Below are positions 1 through 6,565 of a DNA stretch of 7,142 nucleotides, piece by piece. Below the pieces are notes generated by a model. That model did not search any database, was not told where the DNA came from, and saw only the letters and a program-made list of their open reading frames with translations. This DNA comes from Ignavibacteriaceae bacterium (GTDB lineage Bacteria > Bacteroidota > Ignavibacteria > Ignavibacteriales > Ignavibacteriaceae): contig JAPHUI010000142.1 of the NCBI GenBank assembly GCA_026193755.1, positions 1-7,142 on the forward strand, read 5' to 3'. Positions within the stretch are counted from its first letter, which is position 1. The number at the start of each line of letters is the position of its first letter. The position numbers were made by a program, and so were the translations under genes.

Positions 1-96
1 AAAATTGTTAAAGCAGGTATGAAAGAAGATTTTAGCTGGAATTCTTCCGCTAAGAAATATATCGATCTCTATAAGACAATCCTTAATGAAAATTAA
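1..96 (+). CDS. glgA: Glycogen/starch synthase, C-terminal tail (5' partial)
   Basis: Only the last 31 codons and the TAA stop are present, read in frame 1 from the window edge. The tail contains DFSWNSSAKKYIDLYKTIL, which matches the end of GT5 glycogen synthases; E. coli GlgA ends with a similar DFSW...AAKSYRELY pattern. The enzyme transfers glucose from ADP- or UDP-glucose onto a growing alpha-1,4-glucan in the cytoplasm. The catalytic part lies upstream of the window and cannot be checked. Its stop codon shares one base with the start of the next gene (TAATG), which suggests co-transcription and possible translational coupling. The identification rests on a short conserved tail, so another GT-B glycosyltransferase remains possible. 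Confidence 0.78.
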   Translation, partial: KIVKAGMKEDFSWNSSAKKYIDLYKTILNEN

Positions 97-656
97 TGCC
101 CAACCATGCCATCTTTCTTGACAGAGACGGAACTTTAAACGAAGACCCTGGTTACATTAGCAATCCTGACAAAGTAGTGCTGTTTCCGGATACCGGAGAA
201 GCACTTTCTTTACTAAAGAAATACGGATTTTTACTCATTATTATCTCAAATCAATCCGGTATTGCCAGAGGAAAAATAACAAACAAAGAAGTTGATGCAG
301 TGAACAGTAGAATAAATAGTCTCCTTTCTGAGTACAAAGTAAAAGTAGATGCATTTTATTATTGTCCGGCTCATCCCGATTACAACAGTGATGAAGAATG
401 TGATTGTAGAAAACCTTCTCCAAAATTGGTGTTTGAAGCAGTAAAAGAATTCGATATCGACTTGGAAAAATCATATTTTATTGGTGATGCAGTATCTGAT
501 ATTCAATGTGGTAAAAATGCAGGAATTAAGACTATCCTTGTAAGAACTGGAAAAGGGGAGGAGAGCTTTTCTATCTTGCAAAAGGAAAATAATTTTCCAA
601 CTTTTGTAGCCGATAATTTATTAAATGCTTGCAATTTCATTCTTGCTGATATTTAG
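96..656 (+). CDS. gmhB: D-glycero-beta-D-manno-heptose 1,7-bisphosphate 7-phosphatase (HAD-IIIA family)
   Basis: This cytoplasmic HAD phosphatase of 186 residues (E. coli GmhB is about 190) should remove the 7-phosphate from heptose 1,7-bisphosphate on the way to ADP-heptose for the LPS inner core. HAD motif I is DRDGT (residues 9-13, nucleophile Asp9, acid/base Asp11). Motif II is SNQSG (51-55), the motif III lysine is in CRKPSP (Lys106), and motif IV is GDAVSD (130-135). A Zn-loop follows the family plan, with Cys90, Cys102 and Cys104 plus His93. The histidine sits one position later than the zinc ligand I recall from E. coli (CPAHP rather than CPHHP). The ATG overlaps the upstream TAA by one base and there is no clear Shine-Dalgarno site, so initiation is probably coupled. 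The related histidinol-phosphatase domain of HisB has a similar fold, but no histidine genes are adjacent. Confidence 0.88.
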   Translation: MPNHAIFLDRDGTLNEDPGYISNPDKVVLFPDTGEALSLLKKYGFLLIIISNQSGIARGKITNKEVDAVNSRINSLLSEYKVKVDAFYYCPAHPDYNSDEECDCRKPSPKLVFEAVKEFDIDLEKSYFIGDAVSDIQCGKNAGIKTILVRTGKGEESFSILQKENNFPTFVADNLLNACNFILADI

Positions 657-657
657 C

Positions 658-661
658 GGAG
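658..661 (+). promoter_or_regulatory. Ribosome binding site for the lipoprotein gene
   Basis: GGAG lies 7 bases before a TTG codon at 669. It supports that non-ATG start, because the TTG is followed at once by a lysine codon and a complete lipoprotein signal peptide. The site begins 2 bases after the gmhB stop. Confidence 0.6.
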
Positions 662-668
662 ATACTTT

Positions 669-1868
669 TTGAAATTATTTTATATCTTTCCAATAATTTT
701 ACTTGCCGTATCATTATTATTTATTTCATGTTCTGACGAACCTTCTTCATTAGGTGTTGAACTCGTTGGTAGTGATTATATTACAGTTAAAACATACGAT
801 TCGATAAATGATACAATTAGCCAAAATTCATCCTTATTTAAATCAGTTATTCCATTAGGAAGCACTGATTGGATACTTGTTGGAAGACATCAGAGTCCCG
901 AACAAAATATTGAGGCTTCAACTTTATTAAAATTTATTTTTAGTCTGGCTGACAGTTTGAAAACTGATGTTCTTGCCGATAATATAAACGTATTGGATTC
1001 CTGGATAGAATTGCGTAACCGCTATACTTATTCTTATAAGGATACTTTGGCTACAATGAATTTTACTGTTCATAAGGTTAATTCATACTGGTCAGCCGCA
1101 GCATTCACGATTGATAGTCTTCCAATACTCCAGTTTGAATCGAATGATGTTAGTTCCAATTTCTCAATCACTGATACTATCTATACTTTTAATATTGATA
1201 ATGCTTTACCCCTTAGCTGGTTGAAAAATTCAGCCGACAACACTTTGGAAAGTAATTTTGGAATTTATCTTGAACCAACAACTTCTTCTACTAAAGTTAT
1301 TGGATTTCAGGCATTAACAGCTTTATCATCACAAGCTGCTAAATTAACTGTAGTTATTGAAAAACCGGGAGCCTACGTTGATACCATCAGTGGATTTATT
1401 GCTGCCGATATTAGTTTGGTCGATGGTCCGATTCCATCGTTACCACCCGGACTGATGTGTGTGCAAAGCAGCGTTAGCATAAATTCAAAACTTAAATTTG
1501 ATTTAGGAGTGCTTCCTCCGGGAATAGTTATAAATAAAGCCGAACTTTACATAACAAATGACTCACTTAATTCAGTCAAAGGTACCGGTTCTAATAATAG
1601 TTTAAAAGTATTATTCCTATCCAGTGATGATTCGACAACTACGGAAGGAAATGCCATCAGTTTACTCTCTAGTGATAACCAGTATTCTGGTGATATTACT
1701 ACATTCGTTAGAACCTGGTTAGGCAGAAATGAAAATTATGGAATTTTAATAGAAGCAGGAAGCCCAACTTTAGGTCTGGATCTTTTTACGTTAAAGGGTA
1801 GCGATTACAATACCATTTCTGAACGACCCAGACTTCGGATTACTTACACCCAGCAGAAAAACCAATGA
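669..1868 (+). CDS. Lipoprotein with two DNRLRE-like beta modules (DUF4270-like layout)
   Basis: This is a predicted exported lipoprotein of 399 residues with a TTG start. The signal peptide has Lys2, a hydrophobic core at 4-19 and a lipobox ending FISC, giving lipidated Cys21. Cys21 is followed by Ser-Asp-Glu, resembling Bacteroidota surface-export signals. Two similar modules follow, at about 80-230 and 265-394. Each has a strand with alternating hydrophobics, a Trp-containing segment leading to N(F/Y)GI(Y/L)(L/I)E (196-202 and 356-361), and a closing strand (AKLTVV at 224-229; RPRLRITY at 386-393). The second module's ending is typical of DNRLRE/CBM96-like beta-sandwich domains. The stretch from Cys21 to about residue 92 resembles DUF4270 lipoproteins, which I recall lying next to glycogen synthase in Bacteroidota. 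No catalytic motif is visible and the function is unknown; a carbohydrate-binding or surface-adhesive role is only possible. The stop overlaps the next ATG by four bases (ATGA). Confidence 0.75.
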   Translation: MKLFYIFPIILLAVSLLFISCSDEPSSLGVELVGSDYITVKTYDSINDTISQNSSLFKSVIPLGSTDWILVGRHQSPEQNIEASTLLKFIFSLADSLKTDVLADNINVLDSWIELRNRYTYSYKDTLATMNFTVHKVNSYWSAAAFTIDSLPILQFESNDVSSNFSITDTIYTFNIDNALPLSWLKNSADNTLESNFGIYLEPTTSSTKVIGFQALTALSSQAAKLTVVIEKPGAYVDTISGFIAADISLVDGPIPSLPPGLMCVQSSVSINSKLKFDLGVLPPGIVINKAELYITNDSLNSVKGTGSNNSLKVLFLSSDDSTTTEGNAISLLSSDNQYSGDITTFVRTWLGRNENYGILIEAGSPTLGLDLFTLKGSDYNTISERPRLRITYTQQKNQ

Positions 1869-3112
1869 TAAAGAAATTTCTAAAATATTTTTTATTTATT
1901 TTACTTTTGATATCGAATCTATCAATCGCTCAACGTACTTCTACTTACACGAGGTACGGTTTGGGCGATGTTTTATATAGTTACTCCGCCAGAACTCTTT
2001 CGATGGGAAATGCCGGTTCGGCAATGATTAACAGCGATTATGTTGAAATACTCAATCCTGCATCCTGGTCTAATTTAACAAGAACAAGAATTGAGTTCAG
2101 TTTTGCTTACAATGAATTGAAGTTATCAAATCAGGATGAATCTAAATATTACGGGGATGGTATTTTCAAAGGATTCACATTTGCCTTTCCTGTTAGTGAA
2201 GATAATGGAATTGGAGTTGCTATGGGTATCGTACCATATACACGTATTAACTATGAAGTCCAGGAAAAGGCAACAAATGAAACGACCGGTAACTACACAT
2301 CAACTTATCTTGGTAAAGGTGGACTTTCAAAAATATTCGTAGGTGGTTCATATAAACTTCCTATTGATTTTATTCTTGGTGCTACGCTGGAGTACTATTT
2401 TGGCAACATTAAATACACTTCCAAGATTGAATTTGACAATAATTCATACTATCCTGCCGAATATGAATTAGATTACGGTCCAACAGGTTTTGGTACAACT
2501 CTTGGGTTTATTACACCGGATATGTCGGGTTTATTAAATGCCGGTTCAATTTCTAATTTAAGATTTGGATTAAGTGCTAATTTAATAAGTAAACTGGATA
2601 CCGATACAAGTTTTATAAGTACATCTTCGACAATTGTTGATTCAATTGGTGTCGGAAAAACAAAGATGGAAGTTCCAATGCGTTTGGATGCCGGCTTACA
2701 TATAGCTTTCATTAAAGTTTATAATATTGCACTCGATTATATTTATCAGCCCTGGACTAATTTGAAACTGAACGGAATAAACCAGCTTAATTTGAACGAT
2801 GTACATAAACTTTGTTTAGGATTTGAATACCGACCACAGCGTATGCCGGGTATTAGTTTTTGGGAACAAATAATGTTCCGGGCAGGTTTAAGTTATGAAA
2901 TGTCACAATACAAACTAAATGGAAATGATTTAAAGCAATATTCAGTTTTTGGAGGATTTGCACTGCCACTTGCTGATGAAAATACTATAGATTTTGGATT
3001 TGAGTATTCGGTAAGAGGTAAAACAGAAAATAATTTGCTTGAAGAACAATTTTTTAAAATTAATCTTGGTATCAGCTTCGGCGATATCTGGTTTGTTCGG
3101 TATGAAAAATAA
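1865..3112 (+). CDS. FadL/OMPP1-like outer-membrane beta-barrel protein
   Basis: This predicted outer-membrane protein of 415 residues has a Sec signal peptide (Lys3-Lys4, hydrophobic 8-19, likely cleavage after SIA at residue 22, leaving Gln23). Just inside the mature protein is a YGLGD segment (31-35), then RTLSMGNAGSAM (43-54) and EILNPASWSNL (61-71). That pattern is typical of the N-terminal plug of FadL/OMPP1/TodX-type and related Bacteroidota barrels. The rest is alternating amphipathic strands with aromatic girdles, ending in a barrel-closing strand (FFKINLGISFGDIWF, 396-410). FadL proteins move hydrophobic compounds such as fatty acids across the outer membrane, but the substrate here cannot be inferred. 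Length is near the usual 400-450. The start overlaps the lipoprotein stop (ATGA), so the two proteins are probably translated together. It could instead belong to the PorV-like branch of the same broad fold. Confidence 0.72.
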   Translation: MIKKFLKYFLFILLLISNLSIAQRTSTYTRYGLGDVLYSYSARTLSMGNAGSAMINSDYVEILNPASWSNLTRTRIEFSFAYNELKLSNQDESKYYGDGIFKGFTFAFPVSEDNGIGVAMGIVPYTRINYEVQEKATNETTGNYTSTYLGKGGLSKIFVGGSYKLPIDFILGATLEYYFGNIKYTSKIEFDNNSYYPAEYELDYGPTGFGTTLGFITPDMSGLLNAGSISNLRFGLSANLISKLDTDTSFISTSSTIVDSIGVGKTKMEVPMRLDAGLHIAFIKVYNIALDYIYQPWTNLKLNGINQLNLNDVHKLCLGFEYRPQRMPGISFWEQIMFRAGLSYEMSQYKLNGNDLKQYSVFGGFALPLADENTIDFGFEYSVRGKTENNLLEEQFFKINLGISFGDIWFVRYEK

Positions 3113-3120
3113 TCAAAAAA

Positions 3121-3124
3121 AGGG
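3121..3124 (+). promoter_or_regulatory. Ribosome binding site deciding the TPR gene start
   Basis: AGGG lies 7 bases before the ATG at 3132 and supports that start over two in-frame upstream candidates (TTG at 3039 and ATG at 3102), both of which lie inside the barrel gene. Only the 3132 start places the signal peptide directly at the N-terminus. Confidence 0.55.
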
Positions 3125-3131
3125 TAGCACA

Positions 3132-4397
3132 ATGAAAACCAAATTAAAAATGCTGTTGTTCCTATCAATATCAATATTAACTTTACCGATTTTTGCTGCA
3201 AATAAAATGGTAGTTGAAGGTCCTTGTGATTCATTGGAAACCTTAAAATTATACAGCTTATTTTCAGAGTATCATAAGAATAAAGATTATGAGAGTGCAC
3301 TTCCTTACGGTTGGCAGGTTCTTGAATGTGACAAAGTAAAATTCGCAAAATGGATTTACTACAAAATGGAAGAATGTATGTGGCAGCTTCACGATTCTTC
3401 CAATGTTGCGCCTGAAGAAATTAAGGCAATTGAAGATTCTATATTAGGTTTTTATAATATGGCTATCCAATATTACCCTGATGCAATGCCTTATTTCCAG
3501 GTAAGAAAAGCATTTGTTGCAGAAACCTGGTTAAAGATGAGTCCTGATTCGGTTATTACTATGTACGAAAAAGCTGCGGAATATAATCCCGATATGGATG
3601 CTTATTATTACAACAGACTTGGGCAACTATACATCGCAAATATGAACGATGAAAACGATTACAAATCAAAAGCAATTGATGTTTACTCAAAACTTGCAGT
3701 ACGGGAACCAGATAACCCGGAATGGCCAAGAGTATTATCAACTTTAGTTGAAGATGTAGGTCAGCTGCTTGATATTCGCAAAAAGAACTGGGAACTTGAT
3801 AAAGATAATCTTGAAAAAGCCTGGGTGTATGCATCTGAATGCATTAGGGCTCAAGATTACCAAAGAGCAATTGAACCGCTGGAGTTTTTAGTTCAAAAAT
3901 CTCCGGACACAGAAAATTATTGGAATCAACTGGCAACTGCGTATAACAAGGTTGGGCGTTTACAGGATGCAGAGGCTGCATATCAAAAACTTTTAAAGAT
4001 CGATCCGAATAATAAGGATTTCTATTTCAACCTTGGTCTTATTTACAAAGAGCAAGGTAAATTGAGCAGAGCACGCCAATATTTTGAAAGTGCAAATGAT
4101 AAAGCCGGAGGTTGGGGAATGGCAATATTCTCGATTGGATTACTTTATGAACAAGCTGCCAGAGATTGCACATTTGATTTTAAAACAAAACTTGTTTATC
4201 TGCTTGCCCAGGAAACCTATAGAAGAGCTGTAAGTATTGATCCAAATCTTGCACAAGCACGTGATAGAATTGGTGCTCTTTCCAGTTCAATTCCATCTCA
4301 GGAAGATTGGTTCTTCAATAAATATAAATCGAGTGATGTAATACCGATTACGGGAGATTGCTTTACGTGGATTGGCAAGAGTGTTACTGTTCCCTAA
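3132..4397 (+). CDS. Secreted tetratricopeptide-repeat protein
   Basis: This protein of 421 residues is read from the ATG at 3132. It has a signal peptide (MKTKLK, hydrophobic 7-20, likely cleavage after Ala22 or Ala23) and no lipobox, so it is probably periplasmic. Helical TPR-type repeats fill most of the chain. The clearest are at about 227-259, 261-294 (NYWNQLATAYNKVGRLQDAE, then YQKLLKIDPNN) and 295-325. Weaker ones lie at about 104-154, 157-193 and 355-388. A non-repeat tail after about 388 includes EDWFFNKY and ends in GDCFTWIGKSVTVP, whose Cys, Trp and Gly residues look constrained rather than random. TPR arrays bind other proteins. Lying 19 bases downstream of an outer-membrane barrel and ahead of a terminator, it may act as an envelope assembly or scaffold factor, but the partner is unknown. 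I recognise the family type, not a specific named gene. Confidence 0.8.
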   Translation: MKTKLKMLLFLSISILTLPIFAANKMVVEGPCDSLETLKLYSLFSEYHKNKDYESALPYGWQVLECDKVKFAKWIYYKMEECMWQLHDSSNVAPEEIKAIEDSILGFYNMAIQYYPDAMPYFQVRKAFVAETWLKMSPDSVITMYEKAAEYNPDMDAYYYNRLGQLYIANMNDENDYKSKAIDVYSKLAVREPDNPEWPRVLSTLVEDVGQLLDIRKKNWELDKDNLEKAWVYASECIRAQDYQRAIEPLEFLVQKSPDTENYWNQLATAYNKVGRLQDAEAAYQKLLKIDPNNKDFYFNLGLIYKEQGKLSRARQYFESANDKAGGWGMAIFSIGLLYEQAARDCTFDFKTKLVYLLAQETYRRAVSIDPNLAQARDRIGALSSSIPSQEDWFFNKYKSSDVIPITGDCFTWIGKSVTVP

Positions 4398-4420
4398 ATT
4401 TTAAGTTTTAAGTCAAAAAG

Positions 4421-4452
4421 AAGGTTCTCTGTTTATCAGGGAACCTTTTTTT
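4421..4452 (+). terminator. Rho-independent terminator after the TPR gene
   Basis: The arms AAGGTTCTCTG (4421-4431) and CAGGGAACCTT (4437-4447) pair around the loop TTTAT with a single U-G wobble. A run of seven T spans 4446-4452. Five A's at 4415-4419 can extend the stem against the T tract. It sits 23 bases past the TPR stop and separates the envelope operon from the glyA unit. Confidence 0.88.
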
Positions 4453-4454
4453 GT

Positions 4455-4462
4455 TAAATTTG
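4455..4462 (+). promoter_or_regulatory. Possible Bacteroidota-type -7 promoter element for glyA
   Basis: TAAATTTG matches the Bacteroidota -7 consensus TAnnTTTG exactly. It lies 27 bases before the glyA ATG, just after the terminator, where a new promoter is expected. No convincing -33 TTTG is found at the usual spacing, and the region is AT-rich, so a chance match is possible. The leader after it is A-rich with no Shine-Dalgarno site. Confidence 0.3.
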
Positions 4463-4489
4463 ATTATCTAAAACAAAAAGAAAATTATT

Positions 4490-5785
4490 ATGTATTCATA
4501 TCTTCAAAATGATTCAGAAGTTTATCAAATTCTGCGAAATGAAATAATGAGGCAGCAGGATAAGCTGGAGTTAATAGCTTCGGAGAATTTTGTGAGTCCT
4601 GCTGTATTGGAAGCTGCAGGGTCACCGCTAACGAATAAATATGCTGAAGGCTATCCCGGTAAAAGATACTATGGTGGTTGTGAATTCGTTGATATGGCAG
4701 AAGATCTCGCTCGCGAACGATTGAAGAAAATATTTAATGCAGAATATGTAAACGTTCAGCCGCACAGTGGTTCTCAGGCAAATATGGCTGTCCTGATGAC
4801 ACTTATGCAGCCCGGTGATAAATTTATTGGATTAAGTCTTGCTCACGGTGGTCATCTTACACACGGTTCACCGGTTAATTTTTCGGGTAAGCTTTATCAC
4901 GCTGTAGGTTATGAATTGAATAAAAACACACGACTACTTGATTATAATATTATTGAAGATCTTGCAAAAAAAGAAAAACCAAAAGTTATTATTGCCGGTG
5001 CTAGCGCATATTCGAGAGAATGGGATTATAAAAAGTTAAGAGAAATAGCAGATGCAAACGGTGCTTTTCTGATGTGTGACATGGCTCACCCGGCAGGACT
5101 TATTGCAAAAAGTCTTCTCTACAGTCCACTTCCATATTGTGACGTTGTTACTTCTACTACTCATAAAACTCTTCGTGGACCGAGAGGTGGTATTATATTA
5201 ATGGGTAAGGATAGAGAGAATCCCTTCGGATTAAAAACCCCAAAAGGTGATAGAGTAAAAATGATGTCGGAACTTTATGACAGTTCGGTTATGCCCGGTA
5301 TTCAAGGTGGACCATTGATGCATATAATTATGGCAAAAGCTGTTGCATTTAAAGAAGTCTTAAATGATAACTTTAAAGTTTATGCACAGCAAGTGATTAA
5401 AAATGCGAAGACGATGGCAGATGCTTTAATGAAATATGGCTTTGACGTTGTTTCAGGAGGAACAGATAATCATCTTATGCTTATTGATCTGTCGAATAAA
5501 AATATTTCCGGCAAGAAAGCAGAAAACGCTCTCGAAAAAGCCGGTATTACTGTGAACAAAAATATGGTACCTTTTGATACTAAAAGCCCTTTTGTTACAA
5601 GTGGAATTAGAATAGGAACACCTGCAGTTACTACTCGTGGAATGAAAGAAAACGAAATGCAAAAGATTGCTGATATAATTAATTCTGCGGTTGAAAATGC
5701 AGATAACGATTTGAAGCTTGAAAGCCTGACGAAAGATGTTAAGGATTTATGTCCTGGATTTCCACTTTACAAGGAATTAATTTAG
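4490..5785 (+). CDS. glyA: Serine hydroxymethyltransferase
   Basis: This cytoplasmic PLP enzyme interconverts serine plus tetrahydrofolate with glycine plus 5,10-methylene-tetrahydrofolate, the main source of one-carbon units. Family motifs are complete. They include LIASENF (28-34), [15 protein letters not shown] (49-63), HSGSQAN (92-98), the cofactor-binding DMAHPAGL (197-204) with Asp197 and His200, and [14 protein letters not shown] (221-234) with Schiff-base Lys226. Arg374 in SGIRIGTPA binds the substrate carboxylate. The protein has 431 residues against 417 in E. coli. The extra length lies mainly in the loop at about 238-262 before PGIQGGP, which I associate with Bacteroidota SHMTs. 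The ATG is preceded by an A-rich leader without a clear ribosome binding site. It is probably the first gene of a unit with tatC and the prenyl synthase, following a terminator. Confidence 0.97.
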   Translation: MYSYLQNDSEVYQILRNEIMRQQDKLELIASENFVSPAVLEAAGSPLTNKYAEGYPGKRYYGGCEFVDMAEDLARERLKKIFNAEYVNVQPHSGSQANMAVLMTLMQPGDKFIGLSLAHGGHLTHGSPVNFSGKLYHAVGYELNKNTRLLDYNIIEDLAKKEKPKVIIAGASAYSREWDYKKLREIADANGAFLMCDMAHPAGLIAKSLLYSPLPYCDVVTSTTHKTLRGPRGGIILMGKDRENPFGLKTPKGDRVKMMSELYDSSVMPGIQGGPLMHIIMAKAVAFKEVLNDNFKVYAQQVIKNAKTMADALMKYGFDVVSGGTDNHLMLIDLSNKNISGKKAENALEKAGITVNKNMVPFDTKSPFVTSGIRIGTPAVTTRGMKENEMQKIADIINSAVENADNDLKLESLTKDVKDLCPGFPLYKELI

Positions 5786-5801
5786 TGGTGAGTTAATAAA
5801 T

Positions 5802-6563
5802 TTGGCACTGGATGATACAATCCCGAATAACGGAGATGAAAAAGAGAGCGGTGATGTTGAAATGTCTTTTCTCGATCACATTGAAGAACTCCGGTGGAGA
5901 ATAATTTATTCTTTAATTGGTATCGTAATATTTACAATCGTGGCATGGGTGTTTATTAATCCATTGATCGAGATTGTTCTTCTGAAACCTGCAAGAGATG
6001 CTCATGCTTCTCTCCAAAACTTAAGACCATTTGGACAACTTTTTCTTTATTTTCAGGTTGCTATAATTATAGGAATTGTTGCCAGCATTCCAAATATATT
6101 TTACCAGTTATGGAAATTTATTGCACCAGCCCTAAAAAAGAGTGAAAGAAAATATATTCTTCGGATAGTTTTCTTTTCAACGTTTTGTTTTCTGGCAGGA
6201 ATAGCATTTGCCTATTTCGTTATGCTTCCAATGGCTATGAAATTTGCTGCTCAGTTTGGAACAGAAGAAATAAAAAATGAGTTTGCAATAGATGAATACA
6301 TGTCAATAATCATCAGTATAATGCTATCAGCAGGTGTCGTATTTGAACTACCAATGGTCTCATTTTTTCTTTCAAAGCTTGGAATTTTAAGTCCGAAATT
6401 TATGCGTAAATACAGAAGACACGCAATTGTTATAATCATGGTACTTGCAGCTATTTTAACACCCGGTACCGATCCTGTATCGCAGGTTATACTTGCAGTA
6501 CCGTTGGTTCTCTTATACGAAATAAGTATATTTATTTCAAAAATATCTTATAAGAAAAGTTGA
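5802..6563 (+). CDS. tatC: Sec-independent (twin-arginine) translocase subunit TatC
   Basis: TatC is the polytopic inner-membrane receptor of the Tat pathway; it recognises twin-arginine signal peptides and recruits TatA to export folded proteins. The 253 residues contain six hydrophobic segments at about 33-52, 83-104, 118-142, 168-190, 207-220 and 227-246. Signature features are SFLDHIEELRWRI (22-34) with Glu29, IFYQLWKFIAPAL (99-111) followed by Ser-Glu-Arg, FELP (181-184), and RRHAIVIIMVLAAILTPGTDP (205-225). A TTG start at 5802 is chosen, with GGTGAG (5786-5791) upstream. It gives a 20-residue acidic N-terminal extension. ATG at 5862, directly before SFLDHIEELR, is a real alternative and would give a more standard N-terminus. 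The gene begins 16 bases after glyA, and no tatA/tatB gene is in the window. Confidence 0.95.
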   Translation: MALDDTIPNNGDEKESGDVEMSFLDHIEELRWRIIYSLIGIVIFTIVAWVFINPLIEIVLLKPARDAHASLQNLRPFGQLFLYFQVAIIIGIVASIPNIFYQLWKFIAPALKKSERKYILRIVFFSTFCFLAGIAFAYFVMLPMAMKFAAQFGTEEIKNEFAIDEYMSIIISIMLSAGVVFELPMVSFFLSKLGILSPKFMRKYRRHAIVIIMVLAAILTPGTDPVSQVILAVPLVLLYEISIFISKISYKKS

Positions 6564-6565
6564 TT

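Noticed and set aside
241..474. A minus-strand open frame inside gmhB
   Set aside because: It is antisense to the HAD and zinc-loop motifs of gmhB. Its Leu/Cys-rich translation is what antisense of this AT-rich gene would give.
96..656. Histidinol-phosphatase (HisB N-terminal type) as the identity of the HAD protein
   Set aside because: The fold and zinc loop are shared, but no his genes are adjacent and the length and motifs fit stand-alone GmhB at least as well. Only an alignment could exclude it fully.
2473..2712. A minus-strand open frame of 79 codons inside the barrel gene
   Set aside because: It lies wholly opposite a supported coding region, has no start signal, and its low-complexity translation mirrors the coding strand.
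3039..3131. An upstream TTG (or the ATG at 3102) as start of the TPR protein
   Set aside because: Either would overlap the barrel gene and place 10 to 31 extra residues ahead of a good signal peptide. The ATG at 3132 has an AGGG site at the right distance.
2893..3348. A 151-codon open frame on the minus strand across the barrel/TPR junction
   Set aside because: It lies antisense to the end of the barrel gene and the start of the TPR gene, both well supported. Its translation has no recognisable motif, and no promoter or ribosome binding site is evident.
4399..4412. TTTTAAG repeated twice in tandem after the TPR stop
   Set aside because: It is a two-copy 7-base AT-rich repeat with no further copies or partner site, expected by chance at this base composition.
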